Origin: Erinaceus europaeus
Lineage: Eukaryota; Chordata; Mammalia; Eulipotyphla; Erinaceidae
Direction of reading: 5' to 3'
DNA: 64,000 bases
Assembly (NCBI RefSeq): GCF_950295315.1
Contig: NC_080172.1
Span: 116,971,313 to 117,035,312 of the forward strand
The notes below the pieces were generated by a model. That model had not been told where the DNA came from and made no database searches. It was given only the letters and a program-made list of their open reading frames with translations. This document shows positions 19,534-29,625 of this stretch, in pieces (the stretch's first letter is position 1; every line of letters begins with the position of its first letter). Made by a program: the position numbers and the translations under genes.

Positions 19534-19846
19534 AGTGTCCTGCAGTAACGCTGGGTCTTGTGTGAGGGCTACCGGACAGGAAGCAGGTGGCAGGGGTTGG
19601 AAAAACACCCATGGGGCTGGTGCTCCAGTTCCCAGCTGTGTGACCAGGGGAAGGCACCTCTCCCCTTCCATGTCTCTATGTGAAGGTTTTCTAGAGTCTC
19701 CAGAAATGTCAGAGGCCATTTTGAGGACAGAGAGTACAGGTCCTCAATGCCTGTCACACCAAGCCCTCCTGAGTTCACATGCATGCAGAAAGACAAATCG
19801 TTGCAGCTGGGGCCCTAAGACAATGACAGCTGCAAAGAGGACACTG
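19534..19846. other. Stretch without recognised features
   Basis: Nothing I can name. Confidence 0.3.
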
Positions 19847-20070
19847 GGGGGCCCAGCGGTGGCGCATCTGGTTGAGCACACACATTGACGTGCACAAGGA
19901 CCCAGGTTCAAACCCCTGGTCCCACCTGCAGGGGGAAAGCTTTGTGAGTGGTGAAGCAGGGCTGCAGGTGTCTCTCTGTCTCTCTCCCCATCTCCCCCTA
20001 CAATCTCGATTTTTCTCTGTCTCTATCCAACAATAAATAAATTAAATAAAAAATATTTAAAAGTTAAATA
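19847..20070 (+). mobile_element. SINE-a
   Basis: GGTGGCGCATCTGGTTGAGC head, CCACCTGCAGGGGGAAAGC centre, CCAACAATAAATAAATT tail. Confidence 0.93.
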
Positions 20071-20073
20071 AAA

Positions 20074-20365
20074 GGGCTGGGCAGTGGCACACCTGGTTAA
20101 GCTCACATAGTAAGTACTAAACACAAGGACCCATGCCAAGGTTCAGGTTCAAGGCCCCAGCTCCCCACCTGCAGGGAGTACAATTCACAAGTGGTGAAGC
20201 AGGTCTGCAGGTGTCTATCTTTCTCTCTCCCTTTCTGTCTCCACCCCCCACCCGTCTCAATTTCTCTCAGTCCTATCCAAGAAAAAATGAAAAGAAAAAA
20301 AATGGCCACGAAGAGGGCATATTTATCATGTTCCAGAGACTGGAGGCAAAAACAAACAAACAAAC
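20074..20365 (+). mobile_element. SINE-b inserted in the tail of the previous SINE
   Basis: Begins GGGCTGGGCAGTGGCACACC only a few bases after the A-rich tail of the SINE at 19847, a typical head-to-tail stack. Tail module is diverged. Confidence 0.9.
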
Positions 20366-20420
20366 AAAGAGGACACTGAAGTAGCTGGATTCACATCACT
20401 GACTCTCAGGGAGCCTGGAA

Positions 20421-21090
20421 TCGATCATCATCTCTGGCATTATGCTATTCCACTGCAGAATACTGTGCCCCAGTATGGTTCCGTAGCCCCCATGTCCACT
20501 TGGTCGATTCCAAATTATATTCCTCCATGAGGATCATTTCTGGAACCATCTGTTCCACCCCAGTTCCATGGCTGCCAGTTCTTAGCAACATCGCCCCGCC
20601 AGATATTCGTCCGGATGCGGCATCATCTAAGTTCATTTCCCACGTCTACGCTCGACCGGACCTGCCAATATACGCGGATATCTTCGCCCACCCTGTCCAA
20701 CACTTGACGTCTCGTCACCCAATCTGGTCCCCTATGCCTACACTGAACTTCTCTGTTCCAGTCTCTTGGAAACAGAGTTGGCAGTCAGCTGAGGTCAAGA
20801 ACAAACACCTCATCACAGACCCCTGCAAGCGTCCACCCGGCTTTGACCTAGCACGTTATGATTGGGCCCTCCTCAATCGCTATCGAACAGGCCATGGCCA
20901 GTGCGCCGCTATGTTCCATCGCTGGGGAGCCAGAGACGACCCGAACTGCCCCTGTGGCTATAGACAGACTATGACCCACATAGTCAACAACTGCCATCTC
21001 TCCAGATTCAAAGGAGGTCTCGAAACTTGACATCAGGCTCAACCTGATGCTGTTAACTGGCTACAGAAGAAGGGCAAACGCTAGAAGAAG
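20421..21090 (+). pseudogene. 5'-truncated non-L1 LINE, copy 1 (ORF2 C-terminus and 3' end)
   Basis: The insertion is bounded by a perfect 12-bp duplication GGGAGCCTGGAA (20409-20420 and 21090-21101). Translation from 20437 reads LALCYSTAEYCAPVWFRS, then LVDSKL ... MRIISGT ... PWLPVLSNIAPP, followed by about 100 residues and CPCGYRQTMTHIVNNC (Cys-x-Cys ... His ... Cys). This is the order of the region after the reverse transcriptase fingers and palm in jockey/CR1/RTE-like LINEs. The frame breaks at a TGA after FKGGLET and continues HQAQPDAVNWLQKKGKR. The 3' end is GCTAGAAGAAG, no poly(A). Clearly different from L1. The clade is not resolvable by eye. Confidence 0.85.
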
Positions 21091-21218
21091 GGAGCCTGGA
21101 AGGCCCTTTTCCCTGAAAATCTGTCTTGCGTCAGAGTAAGGTGGGGACAGCATATTGGACAAACTCCCAGGGTAACTCACTTTAAATTCTGAGGCTCATA
21201 GCCATAGCAGTATAATCC

Positions 21219-21262
<44 letters not shown>

Positions 21263-21790
21263 AAGCTGTCTCAACTTCACGGGAATATAGGAGTTATATT
21301 TTTGTTATTGTTTGAAAAGTTCCTCCTGTGTGCCAGGCCCTCTAAGCACGCAATCTGGAAGTTTCTACCTTCAGGTTTTGTGACAAAGTGAGCCCTGGAG
21401 TGGCTCCAGGTGGAGCAGCCCCCCCTGAGGGAGCCCGAAGCTCCTCTGGGCTCTGATGCAAAGGGAGACAGACAGAGGCCCACAGGAGAGGGGCCCGGGC
21501 ACTGCCACCATCAGCCAGGGGCACCCAGTCCTCCAGCCATCTCTCTGAGCCCATCTTAGCCACTGCTTCTATTCACAGTGTGAAGGGGAGACTGTGGGGT
21601 GTCAGGGGACAGTGACCTCAAAGCAGTCCCAGAGTTCTTCCTCGAAGAGGTGGGAGTCAAGACCCTCCCAGGTCCCTGCCTGAACCCACAGTCTGTCCAC
21701 CTGCCCCCCCCCCGCCATGCCCCCACAGGCCTGGCCCAGCTGCTGGGGTGAGGGGGGAGCCCCTCTGTTTGGACGCTCCTCACTGGATTG
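21091..21790. other. Stretch with 40-base poly(A)
   Basis: A poly(A) run of about 40 bases lies at 21221-21260 with no retroelement body recognisable beside it. The rest is GC-rich and unrecognised. Confidence 0.5.
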
Positions 21791-21799
21791 TGGTCTCTG

Positions 21800-22030
21800 A
21801 GAATGGACTTAAGAGCCCCAGCCCCCAGAGCCCCAGGGCTTCATCTAAACACGATTAAACACCCATTAGGCTTCTCAGTTGGGAACTAGAGATTTACAGA
21901 CTTCCAAACCTCCATTTAAATGCAAATGAAGCCTTGTCGCCCGGAACTGGATCCCAGCAGCTTTCAAGTCTCCATTATCCTGTGGCTCTCTGAGGCCACC
22001 TAGGCCCCCATTTAATCCCCGGTGAGCACT
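21800..22030. other. Candidate conserved non-coding segment
   Basis: ATTTAAATGCAAATGAAG (about 21913-21930) contains the octamer ATGCAAAT. ACGATTAAACACCCATTAGG and CCATTTAATCCCC add homeodomain-like cores. It lies in repeat-free sequence, the pattern of an old regulatory element. Confidence 0.35.
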
Positions 22031-22340
22031 GGGGGCACCTGCTGGGCTGGGACAGGGGAGAACAGGGGACTAGGCTGTGCTGCTGAGTGGTGAGCTGGAG
22101 CCCTGCCCTGGCCCTGCCTGGGAGGATGTATGTACACGCGTTAACCTCTGACCCCAGACCACAAGGCCTTGTCAAGGTCACGCACATATAGCTGGGCGTC
22201 CTGGCACTGGGGCACAAGCCCTGGCTTGCTTGACACTGGAGCCTCGGGAAGCCAGACTCTGTGCCAAAGGGTCCCACCTGGGCAACCCAAAGAGCCCGGA
22301 AATTGTCACTGAGTCAAAACTGGCAGGACAGGCGGGGGGG
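22031..22340. other. Stretch without recognised genes; poly(G)
   Basis: Only a run of about 18 G at 22334-22351 stands out. Confidence 0.35.
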
Positions 22341-22349
22341 GGGGGGGGG

Positions 22350-23010
22350 GGTCTGGATCCACCTGCCAACACCCATGTCCAGTGGAGAAGCAATGACAGA
22401 AGCCACAACTCCCACCTTCTGCTCCCCATAAAGAATTTTGGTCTATGATCCCAGAGGGATAAAGAACAGGAAGCTTCTCCCTGGGCAGATGACCTCACCA
22501 ATGTGTCCTGGAACCTCACCTCTCCAGAGCCCTGCCCCACTAGGGAAAGACAGAAACAGGCTGGGGGATGTTTCCACCTGCCAACACCCATGTTCAGCGG
22601 GGAAGCAATTCCAGAAGCCAGACCTTCCACCTTCTGCATCCCACAATGATCCTGGGTCCATACTCCCGGAGGGATAAAGAATAGGAAAGCTACCAGGGGA
22701 GGGGATGGGATACGGAGTTCTGGTGGTGGGAACTGTGTGGAGTTGTACCCCTCTTATCCTATGGGTTTTGTCAGGGTTTCCTTTTTATAAATAAAAATTA
22801 TTTTTAAAAAAGGAGGAGGAAGAGGAGGAGAAAGAGAAGGAGGAGGAGGAGGAGGAGAAGGAGATTAAAAACAAAAAAGGAAGAACAGGGAAGCTTCCAA
22901 TGGAGGGGAAGGGACAGGGAACTCTGGTGGTGGGAACTGTGTGGAATTATACCCTAGTTTTCTTACATTTGTGAGAATCACTACTAAATAACTATTATTA
23001 AGGAAAAAAA
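22350..23010 (+). mobile_element. Older L1 3' UTR, split by a younger L1
   Basis: Pieces 22352-22477 and 22881-23010. The break is marked by AAGAACAGGAAGCTTC (22462-22477) and AAGAACAGGGAAGCTTC (22881-22897), a 16-17 bp target duplication within L1 sequence. It ends CTAAATAACTATTATTAAGG plus A-run. Confidence 0.8.
22478..22880 (+). mobile_element. Younger 5'-truncated L1 3' UTR with GGA-rich tail
   Basis: Begins TCCCTGGGCAGATGACC and ends TTTTATAAATAAAAATT, followed by a (GGA)n expansion at 22811-22863 and a second A-rich stretch before the duplicated target. The microsatellite therefore grew inside the retroposon tail. Confidence 0.85.
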
Positions 23011-23630
23011 CTGGTTGGGGTTCGAGCTGAAACTAAAAGCAAGTAGGAGACCCACTACTCAAGTCAAGCCAATCACAACAGGGCCCATTTTAATAAGCGC
23101 CTACTGCATCCCAGCAGAGGCTGCACCATGCAGCCCTCCCAGCAGCCCCTGAAGTGGGCTAGTCCCAGTGAGGAGAGCACAGAGGTCACTTGTAGGACAG
23201 GTCCCTAGTCAGGACTTGAACTCCTGTCTGACTCCACCTTCCCAACCGCTTCCACCGCTCAGACCCTGCGTGACCTTTGACACGTGACTTGTCCTCTCTG
23301 GGTTCCTGCTTTTGAGCCCAAAGGGGGTATAATGGTTAAAGGGAAAGTGCTGAGTCTTGAGCCCCATGCTCACGGGAAGAAGTTCTCTCACCGAAACAGA
23401 AAGAAGAGGTCAGGCTGAGAACAAGCAGGCCCCTCTCTCAGCAGGAGAATTCACCCTGTTCCTGCCTCCTGGGACACACCTGAGAGCTTCCAGAAGTTTC
23501 CCTGGATACCTCGATGAATCTGAGACCACTAGGCCTTCCCATGCCACCGAAAACGGTCCTGAGCTGAGACCCTAGAGAAGGCCTGGACACCTGTCCCAGG
23601 GCGGCTCCTCAGCTCTCTGGCTAGGCTGGC
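23011..23630. other. Stretch with MIR/L2-like traces
   Basis: 23095-23230 (GCGCCTACTGCATCCCAG ... AGGACTTGAACTCC) has weak antisense MIR/L2 character. No gene. Confidence 0.3.
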
Positions 23631-23631
23631 T

Positions 23632-23660
23632 CTTTCTCTTTCTCTCAATCTCTCTCTCTG

Positions 23661-23697
<37 letters not shown>

Positions 23698-23698
23698 A
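23632..23698 (+). repeat. (CT)n
   Basis: Dinucleotide run with minor interruptions. Confidence 0.9.
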
Positions 23699-23877
23699 TT
23701 TCTTCCAGGCTGGGGCTCCTCAAGCTCTCCCCTGGCTCCTCCATCAACATGCTCCCTGGCCTGCAAACCTGACGCCCCGGGCCCCATCTGGGTGTCACAC
23801 TGCTAATGATGACAGTACCTACACCATTGTGGCTTGGCTCTGGAAATAAATGGTGTCAGTCTACATCAGAGAACTGG

Positions 23878-23995
23878 AGGGCTAGAGAAATAGCTCACCT
23901 GAATAGTGCACTGCTTTGCCACTGAAGGAAGCTGCAGTGCCAAGTTTCTTTAGTTCTCTCTCAGCCTTTATGTCTTTTATCTTGAAAAAAAATGC
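23878..23995 (+). mobile_element. SINE-e fragment
   Basis: GGGCTAGAGAAATAGCTCACC resembles a degraded tRNA-derived head. A poly(A) run at 23983-23992 may be its tail. Confidence 0.45.
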
Positions 23996-24034
23996 AAAGA
24001 GTTTGAAACAATACCTGGCATAAAAAGGGCCTAA

Positions 24035-25120
24035 GATCTCTGACTAAGGTGCCCCGACTATTAAATGGGGAAGTCAGAGTTTCTTCAACAAATGGTGTTA
24101 GAAAAAAAATGTTTTGAAACATGCAGAAGAATGAAACTGAAACACTATATTTCACCAAATACAAAAGTAAATTCCAAGTGGGTCAAGGACTTGGATGTAA
24201 AACCAGAAACTATCAGATACTTAGAGGAAAATATTGGCAGAACTCTTTTCCACATAAATTTTAAAGACATCTTCAATGAAACGAATCCAATTACAAAGAA
24301 GACTAAGGCAAGCATAAACCTATGGGACTACATCAAATTAAAAAGCTTCTGCACAGCAAAAAGAGACCACTACCCAAACCAAGAGACCCCTCACAGAATG
24401 GGAGAAGGTCTTTACATGCCATACATCAGACAAGAGTTTAATAACCAAAATATATAAAGAGCTTGCCAAACTCAACAACAAGAAAACAAATGACTCCATC
24501 CAAAAATGGGGAGAGGACATGGACAGAATATTCACCACAGAAGAAATTCAAAAGGCCAAGAAACACAATGAAAAAATGTTCCCAGTCTTTGATTGTCAGA
24601 AAAATGCAAATAAAGACAACAACGAGATACCACTTCACTCCTGTGAGAATGTCACACATCAGAAGAGGTAGCAGCAGCAAATGCTGGAGAGGGTGTGGGG
24701 TCAAAGGAACCCTCCTACACTGCTGGTGGGAATGTCAATGGGTCCAAGCTCTGTGAAGAACAGTCTGGAGACTCTCAGAAGGCTAGAAATAGACTTACCC
24801 TATGACCCTGCAATTCCTCTCCTGGGGATATATCCTAAAGAACCCAACATATCCATCCAAAAAAATCTGTGTACACATATGTTCTTAGCAGCACAATGTG
24901 TAATAGCCATAACCTGGAAGCAACCCAGGTGTCCAACAACAATGAGTGGCTGAGCAAGTTGTGGTCTAGATACACAATGGAATACTACTCAGCTATTAAA
25001 AACGGTGACTTCACCATTTTCAGCCCATCTTGGATGGAGCTTGAAGAAATCATGTTGAGTGAAATAAGTCAGAAACAGAAAGATGAATATGGGATGATCT
25101 CACTCTCAGGCAGAAGTTGA
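24035..25120 (+). pseudogene. L1 ORF2 C-terminal pseudogene
   Basis: Encodes, in at least three frames, the C-terminal part of L1 ORF2p: [16 protein letters not shown], then [18 protein letters not shown] (the Cys-rich motif, about 24681-24735), LPYDPAIPLLGIYP, MEYYSAIKNGD and the final MISLSGRS followed by TGA (25118-25120). ORF2p is the endonuclease and reverse transcriptase of L1; only its last third is left. Stops and frameshifts (for example near 24458, 24757 and 24954) make it dead. 5'-truncated as usual for L1. Confidence 0.93.
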
Positions 25121-25376
25121 AAAACAAGATCAGAAGAACAAACACAAGTAGAACTTGAACTGGAATTAGGGTATCACACCAAAGTAAAAGACTCTGTGGT
25201 GGGTGAAGGGTGAGTGTGGGGGAGAGAACACAGGTCCAAAAAAGATGACAGAGGACCTAATAGGCATTGTATCATTATATGGAAAACTAGGAAATGTTAT
25301 GCATGTACAAACTATTGTATTTACTTTTGTCAAATGTAAAACATTAATTCCCCAAAAAAGAAATTTAAAAAAAGAG
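25121..25376 (+). mobile_element. L1 3' UTR and tail of the preceding pseudogene
   Basis: Carries CACCAAAGTAAAAGACTCTG, then ends ACATTAATTCCCCAAAAAAG. The same CACCAAAGTAAAA word opens the long 3' UTR at 42117, which ties the abundant long 3' UTR repeats to L1. 35690-35910 is another copy of this short type. Confidence 0.85.
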
Positions 25377-25739
25377 AGAGCCTAAGTAACACTAGCAGTC
25401 ACCATTAATTATTCTATTCTGAGAAAGTGCCAGTTACCCTAGGAGAGGGGCTGAATTCAGGGCGGGTCTGAAGCAGGTGGACTCTGATTTCATGGGGGAG
25501 GTGCAGGGCAGGGCGTCAGTAGGGGGAATAGTGGACCCCCAGACCCAGAGCCTGGAATGTGTCATTGTCCTTTACACTGAACCTGGGTGGCCCCTGCAAG
25601 AGACAGGACAGGAGGGGACGACAGTCAGCTAGGTGCAGGCTGTGACCTTGGCTTCCCTCACGAGTTGGGGAATGGACACTGTTTTTGGTTGGCAGTGAAA
25701 GTCCAGGTAAGTCTGGCAGGATTCGGCAACATACAAAGT
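25377..25739. other. Stretch without recognised features
   Basis: Nothing I can name. Confidence 0.3.
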
Positions 25740-25777
25740 CAAGGAGAGGCACACACAGTATTAAGCACAAGGATCCA

Positions 25778-26239
25778 TGCTGGGGCTAGCGTGGGGGTGC
25801 CTCTCCCTGGGTGCGTACTCTCTGGGTTGGAGAGAACTCGACCGGAGCTGGCCTGGGCTGCTTGCTACTCACTCAGCGACGTGAGAGATAGATAACTCAG
25901 GAAGCAAACATGTGGCGCGAGGTAATGCAGCCTTTATTGATCAGAAACAACGCTTTTATAGGCTAGAACGGGAAGTGGCAAGTCGGAAATGGAAATGGCT
26001 AGGAAAGGGGGTGGAGAAAGGCAAAAGTGGCCTGGGAAGGTAGAAACTTCCTTAGCAACTGTTGCGAGGGTTTTAACAGATGGGATTAATGTTGCCCTGC
26101 AGGCAGGGAGGGTCTCAAAGTAGACAGATCAAAGGAATGGAATGGGTGGGGATCTTTCAGGCACAACAATGATGATGTAGATAGGCCACAGTATTAGTGG
26201 TGTAGGGTGAAGCAGAGGGAGCTGGCTTAATGCCCGACA
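25778..26239 (-). mobile_element. Solo LTR-E inside a SINE
   Basis: On the minus strand starts TGTCGGGCATTAAGCC and ends GCTAGCCCCAGCA. GCCTATAAAAGC (about 25960) is the TATA box and ATCAATAAAGGC (about 25942) the polyadenylation signal. Flanks GATCCA (25772-25777) and GACCCA (26240-26245) form a 6-bp duplication with one change. U5 shares GTTGGAGAGAACTC with the LTR at 35050. Confidence 0.85.
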
Positions 26240-26335
26240 GACCCACACCAAGGATCCGGGTTCAAGGCCCCAGCTCCTCACCTGCAGGGAGGACACTTCA
26301 CAAGCAGTGAAACCGGTGTGCAGGTGTCTCTCTCT

Positions 26336-26548
26336 TTTTAAAATTATCTTTATTTATTTATTGGCTAGACAGAAATTGAGAGGAAGGAGGGAGATAGAGA
26401 GGAAGAAAGAGATAGAGAGAAACCTGAAGCCCTTACTCACCTCTCGTGAAGCTTTTCCCGTGCAAGTGGGACCAGAGGCTTGAACCCAGGTCCCTGAGTA
26501 TTATAACATGTGTCAGCTCAACCAGATGCACCACCACCTGGACCCCTC
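26336..26548 (-). mobile_element. SINE-a nested in SINE-b
   Basis: Starts with T-rich sequence (minus-strand tail) and ends GTGCACCACCACCTGGACCC, the complement of the SINE head. Breaks the host SINE within its CT-rich part. Confidence 0.88.
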
Positions 26549-26677
26549 CCTGTCTCCCCTCCTCTCTTAATTTCTCTCTGTCCTGTCCAATAAAATGAAA
26601 AAAGATGGCCACCAGTAGCAGTGGATTCATAGTGCAGGCACCAAGTCCCAGTGATAACCCTGGAGGCAAAAGGAAAG

Positions 26678-26710
<33 letters not shown>

Positions 26711-26713
<3 letters not shown>

Positions 26714-26875
26714 CTGGGAGGTGGCGCAGTGGATAAAGCATTGGACTCTCAAGCATGAGGCCCTGAGTTCAGTCCCCGGCAGCACATGTATCAGGGTGAT
26801 GCCTGGTTCTTTCTCTCTCCTCCTATGTTTCTCATTAATAAATAAAATCTTTAAGCAAGAAAAAGAGAGAAAGGG
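26711..26875 (+). mobile_element. SINE-d (T+ type)
   Basis: Head GGTGGCGCAGTGGATAAAGC with GAGTTCAGTCCCCGGCAGC as B-box region. Tail CATTAATAAATAAAATCTTTAAG contains AATAAA and TCTTT, the two signals (polyadenylation and Pol III stop) that define T+ SINEs. Confidence 0.88.
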
Positions 26876-26908
26876 AAAAGTGAGAAAGAAAGAAAGGAAG
26901 AGAGAGAG

Positions 26909-26943
<35 letters not shown>

Positions 26944-26965
26944 AGAGAGAGAAAGAATGGGAAAA
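26876..26965 (+). repeat. (GAAA)n from the SINE-d tail
   Basis: A-rich microsatellite continuous with the SINE tail. Confidence 0.9.
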
Positions 26966-28021
26966 AGAAAAATCAAAGAGAACTGTAAGGAGAGTGGCCT
27001 GTGCTCAGCACCCAGGAGGGGCAGGCTGCTGTGCTGAGTCACTTTAGCATAGCCCTCCCTCCCTCCTCCTCCAAGCTGCTGTGCAAAGCTTGTTTACTTA
27101 ACTTCACTCTCTTCCTGTGGCTCAGATGAGGCACCTGTGGCTCCTGGCTCACAGGCTCACAGGTGGGGGAGGAGGGGTCAGCTGCAGGCCCAGCCCCAGG
27201 CTCCCTCACCTACGCCCTAACCCTGCCCCTCACCCCCACTCCAGCAGGGCTCTCTCTGGCCCTGAAATCCTGACCTGACAGAAGGAGAACCCTCCTCCTG
27301 GTAACCTCTTCCTGGTTGGCTCAGGACTTTTCTGGTTTCACAAGTGGGTCCTGTCTCCCTGGAAACTCTCCTCAATCAAAGTAGGAGGTCTGGTCACCCT
27401 AGCAATGACCCAGAAATGGGACAAAGGGACAGGGGGGAGTGACAAGAGGTTTGGATATTTTCAGATGGGCCTCCAGGGAAAAGGCCTGACCATTCCTGTG
27501 ATCCAAGGTCAAACCAGAGAGCCAGCTCCAGGATTCAGTCACCCGTAGAGCTCTGGAGAGCCCCTGCTCCACAGATCAAGCCCCTGGAGAGAGAGGGAGA
27601 CCCCTGGGAGGGGGCACAGAAAGCACCAGGCTTGCAGTCAGCCTGTGGAGTGGGGGTCCAGGAAGACCCTTCTCTTTATGATGTCTCAGCCCTTGGGCCC
27701 TCGAAGGGGTTTGCTCAAGGCTAAGGTGCACAGAAACCTTCTGAAATCTGACCCAGGGCCCAGAGGGGGAAAGCCCTTTGCACTGAGCCCTTGGAGAAAG
27801 GGAAGCACTTTCTGTTTCTTTTTCTGTCTCTGCCCTCTCTCCTCTCCACTTCCTTCTGGCTCCTCCCATCGCTGTGTGCTCTGACCTTTGACTTTGGAGA
27901 AAGTTCACAAAGGCGACAGAAGTCTAGACAAGTTGTACATACGGTGAAACACAGCCCCTGGGAGAGACCTGAGCTGGGGCGGGTGGGGGGAGGCGACAAC
28001 TGCTTCTTTTCTCTTTTTTTT
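26966..28021. other. 1.05-kb stretch without recognised repeats or genes
   Basis: Short frames on both strands (up to 110 codons) without recognisable motifs. No splice-flanked open segment stands out. Confidence 0.35.
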
Positions 28022-28235
28022 TTAAATAGTTTTTAAAATATTTTATTATTGGATAGAGACAGAGAGAAATTGAGAGGAGGGGGGAGATAGAGAGGGAAAG
28101 AGACAGAGAGACACCTGCAGCTCTGCTTCACCACTCGTGATGATTTTCCCCTGCAGGTGGGGACCGGGGGCTTGAACCTGGGTCCCTGCACATTGTGATG
28201 GGAGCATTTAACCAGGTGCGCCCCCACCTGGCCCG
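28022..28235 (-). mobile_element. SINE-a
   Basis: Complete in antisense, from the T-rich tail to GCGCCCCCACCTGGCCCG. Confidence 0.92.
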
Positions 28236-28329
28236 TGACAGCTGCCTCTTTAGTGAGTGCAGTCAGGGCAGGAAGGAAGTGGCCAAGCCAGCTGGCCTGA
28301 GGCCGGGTCCCTCCAAGCACCTGTGACTT

Positions 28330-28410
28330 GCTCTGTCACTTGGGGCAAGAAGGGCCTCAGTTTATCTGTCCATAAAATGGGCTCCAGAGTATCTCATGGG
28401 ATTCAGACAG
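28330..28410 (+). mobile_element. MIR core
   Basis: CTGTCACTTGGGGCAAGAAG ... CTCAGTTTATCTGTCCATAAAATGGG is the conserved MIR core in sense. Confidence 0.65.
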
Positions 28411-28433
28411 TGGGAACAAAGGACAGGGTTGAA

Positions 28434-28530
28434 CTTTTTTTAATAGTTTTTGTTTTTAATTGATTATTGGATAGAGAGAGAGAAACTGAGAAGAGAGGGG
28501 AGACAGAGAGGGAAAGAGACAGAAATACTA
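28434..28530 (-). mobile_element. SINE-a fragment
   Basis: Only the tail and CT-rich third remain; the tRNA-like head is absent. Confidence 0.75.
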
Positions 28531-28609
28531 TAAAGGGGACCAGATGGGACCCATCAGTCAACTTTCCTGTCCCCTGCCTTTCCCTCTGCCCCCGCCCCAC
28601 CCCTCCTGG

Positions 28610-28930
28610 CCCCCTGGATAATTAGGAAGGACGCCCAGCCTCCTTTGTTTGAAGCCCTTATGGTGAATTATGCAGGAGGCTGTGGGGAGAAGAGGGCTAC
28701 CTCCATTATTGATGAGAGATGACGGTCCTCTGCTGACAGCCTGCCTAAGAGATATGATTGGCCTGTAAAAAATTAATCACTGTTCGCAGGGAGGAAACAG
28801 ATTAAAGCCCCGAGGAGTGGTGTTATCGATGTTCCCTAACTTCAGGGGACTTTGAAAAGATTTTAGCGTAGCTCCGAGGGGACAATTAAATTCAATTAGA
28901 GTCACCAGTGGCAAAATGTCACTCCCTCCT
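28610..28930. other. Candidate conserved non-coding element
   Basis: Repeat-free, moderately AT-rich, dense in homeodomain-type cores: GATAATTAGG (28616), GTGAATTATGCAGG, CCATTATTGATGAG, AAAAATTAATCACTG (28768), GTTATCGATGTTCCC (28822) and ACAATTAAATTCAATTAGAG (28882-28901). No long frame crosses it. This density is what one expects from a developmental enhancer conserved across mammals; conservation itself is not visible here. Confidence 0.45.
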
Positions 28931-28959
28931 GAGAGGCACAGCGTGGGGTGGTCCAGGAG

Positions 28960-29080
28960 GAAGAGGGGCAGGTGGGTATGGGGACAGGTGGGCGTGGGGG
29001 CAGGTGAGCATGGGTCAGGCAGGCATGGGGCAGGTGGGCACGGGGCAGGCGGGCGCGGGGGGGGGCAGGGTGGACTGGGC
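28960..29080 (+). repeat. G-rich minisatellite
   Basis: About eight imperfect units of the type GGGGCAGGTGGGCATG, ending in a run of nine G. Four or more G-runs per window make a G-quadruplex possible. Confidence 0.8.
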
Positions 29081-29393
29081 CGCCCCTGACTGCCCCCCAC
29101 TGGTGACTTACCCTCCAGGTGATCTCAAGCTCAACCCAGGTTTCACCTATGGCATCTCTCAGACGATGACTCGCAGGATGATGGATGGCTGCTGTCTGCA
29201 ACCCTCCTGGAAATCCTCACCTGTCAGTTCAGCTGCTTCTCTGGGAGGCCCCAAAGCACCTCCCAGCCACCGCCAGGGCACCCACACCTTGTCCCGCCTC
29301 CGAATTCTCCTTAACGGGACAGCAGGCCCTCCGCTGATTCCATCACCAAGATCTGTGGATGTAACTCCTGAAGTTTTTGTGACAGTTCCTTTA
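29081..29393. other. Stretch without recognised genes
   Basis: A donor-like GGGTAAGTCAC is present on the minus strand near 29104-29118, but no acceptor or conserved frame supports an exon. Confidence 0.25.
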
Positions 29394-29625
29394 AATTTTT
29401 ATTTATTTATTTATTTACTGTTGGATAGAGGCAGAGAGAAATTGAGAGGGGAAATAGAGAGGGAGAGAGACAGAGAGACGCCTGCAGCTCTGCTTCACCA
29501 CTCGTGAAGCCTCCCCCCACCCCTGCAGCTGGGGACCGGGGGCTTGAACCCTGCTTCTTTTGAATTAATTGTCTTGTGAGCTGTGAGTGCTTAACCAGGT
29601 GCACCACCACCTGTCCCCTGCCCCC
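29394..29625 (-). mobile_element. SINE-a
   Basis: Antisense copy with a small insertion (GAATTAATTGTCTTGTGAG) between centre and head. Confidence 0.88.

Larger units (their letters stand above)
25740..26690 (+). mobile_element. SINE-b in three pieces
   Basis: Pieces 25740-25777, 26240-26335 and 26549-26690. Joined across the gaps they give the normal order of head, CCAGCTCCTCACCTGCAGGG, TCTCTCTGTCCTGTCCAATAAAAT and tail module. Interrupted first by an LTR-E (duplication GATCCA/GACCCA) and second by an antisense SINE-a. Confidence 0.85.

Noticed and set aside
20421..21090. Intact LINE reverse transcriptase gene
   Set aside because: 5'-truncated, without the catalytic palm and endonuclease. 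It can only be a dead copy.
21221..21260. Poly(A) run as the tail of a processed pseudogene
   Set aside because: No mRNA-like sequence, polyadenylation signal or target duplication could be seen upstream.
29081..29201. Minus-strand exon ending in a GGGTAAGT donor
   Set aside because: Donor-like words are common by chance. No acceptor, no recognisable peptide, and no second exon support it.
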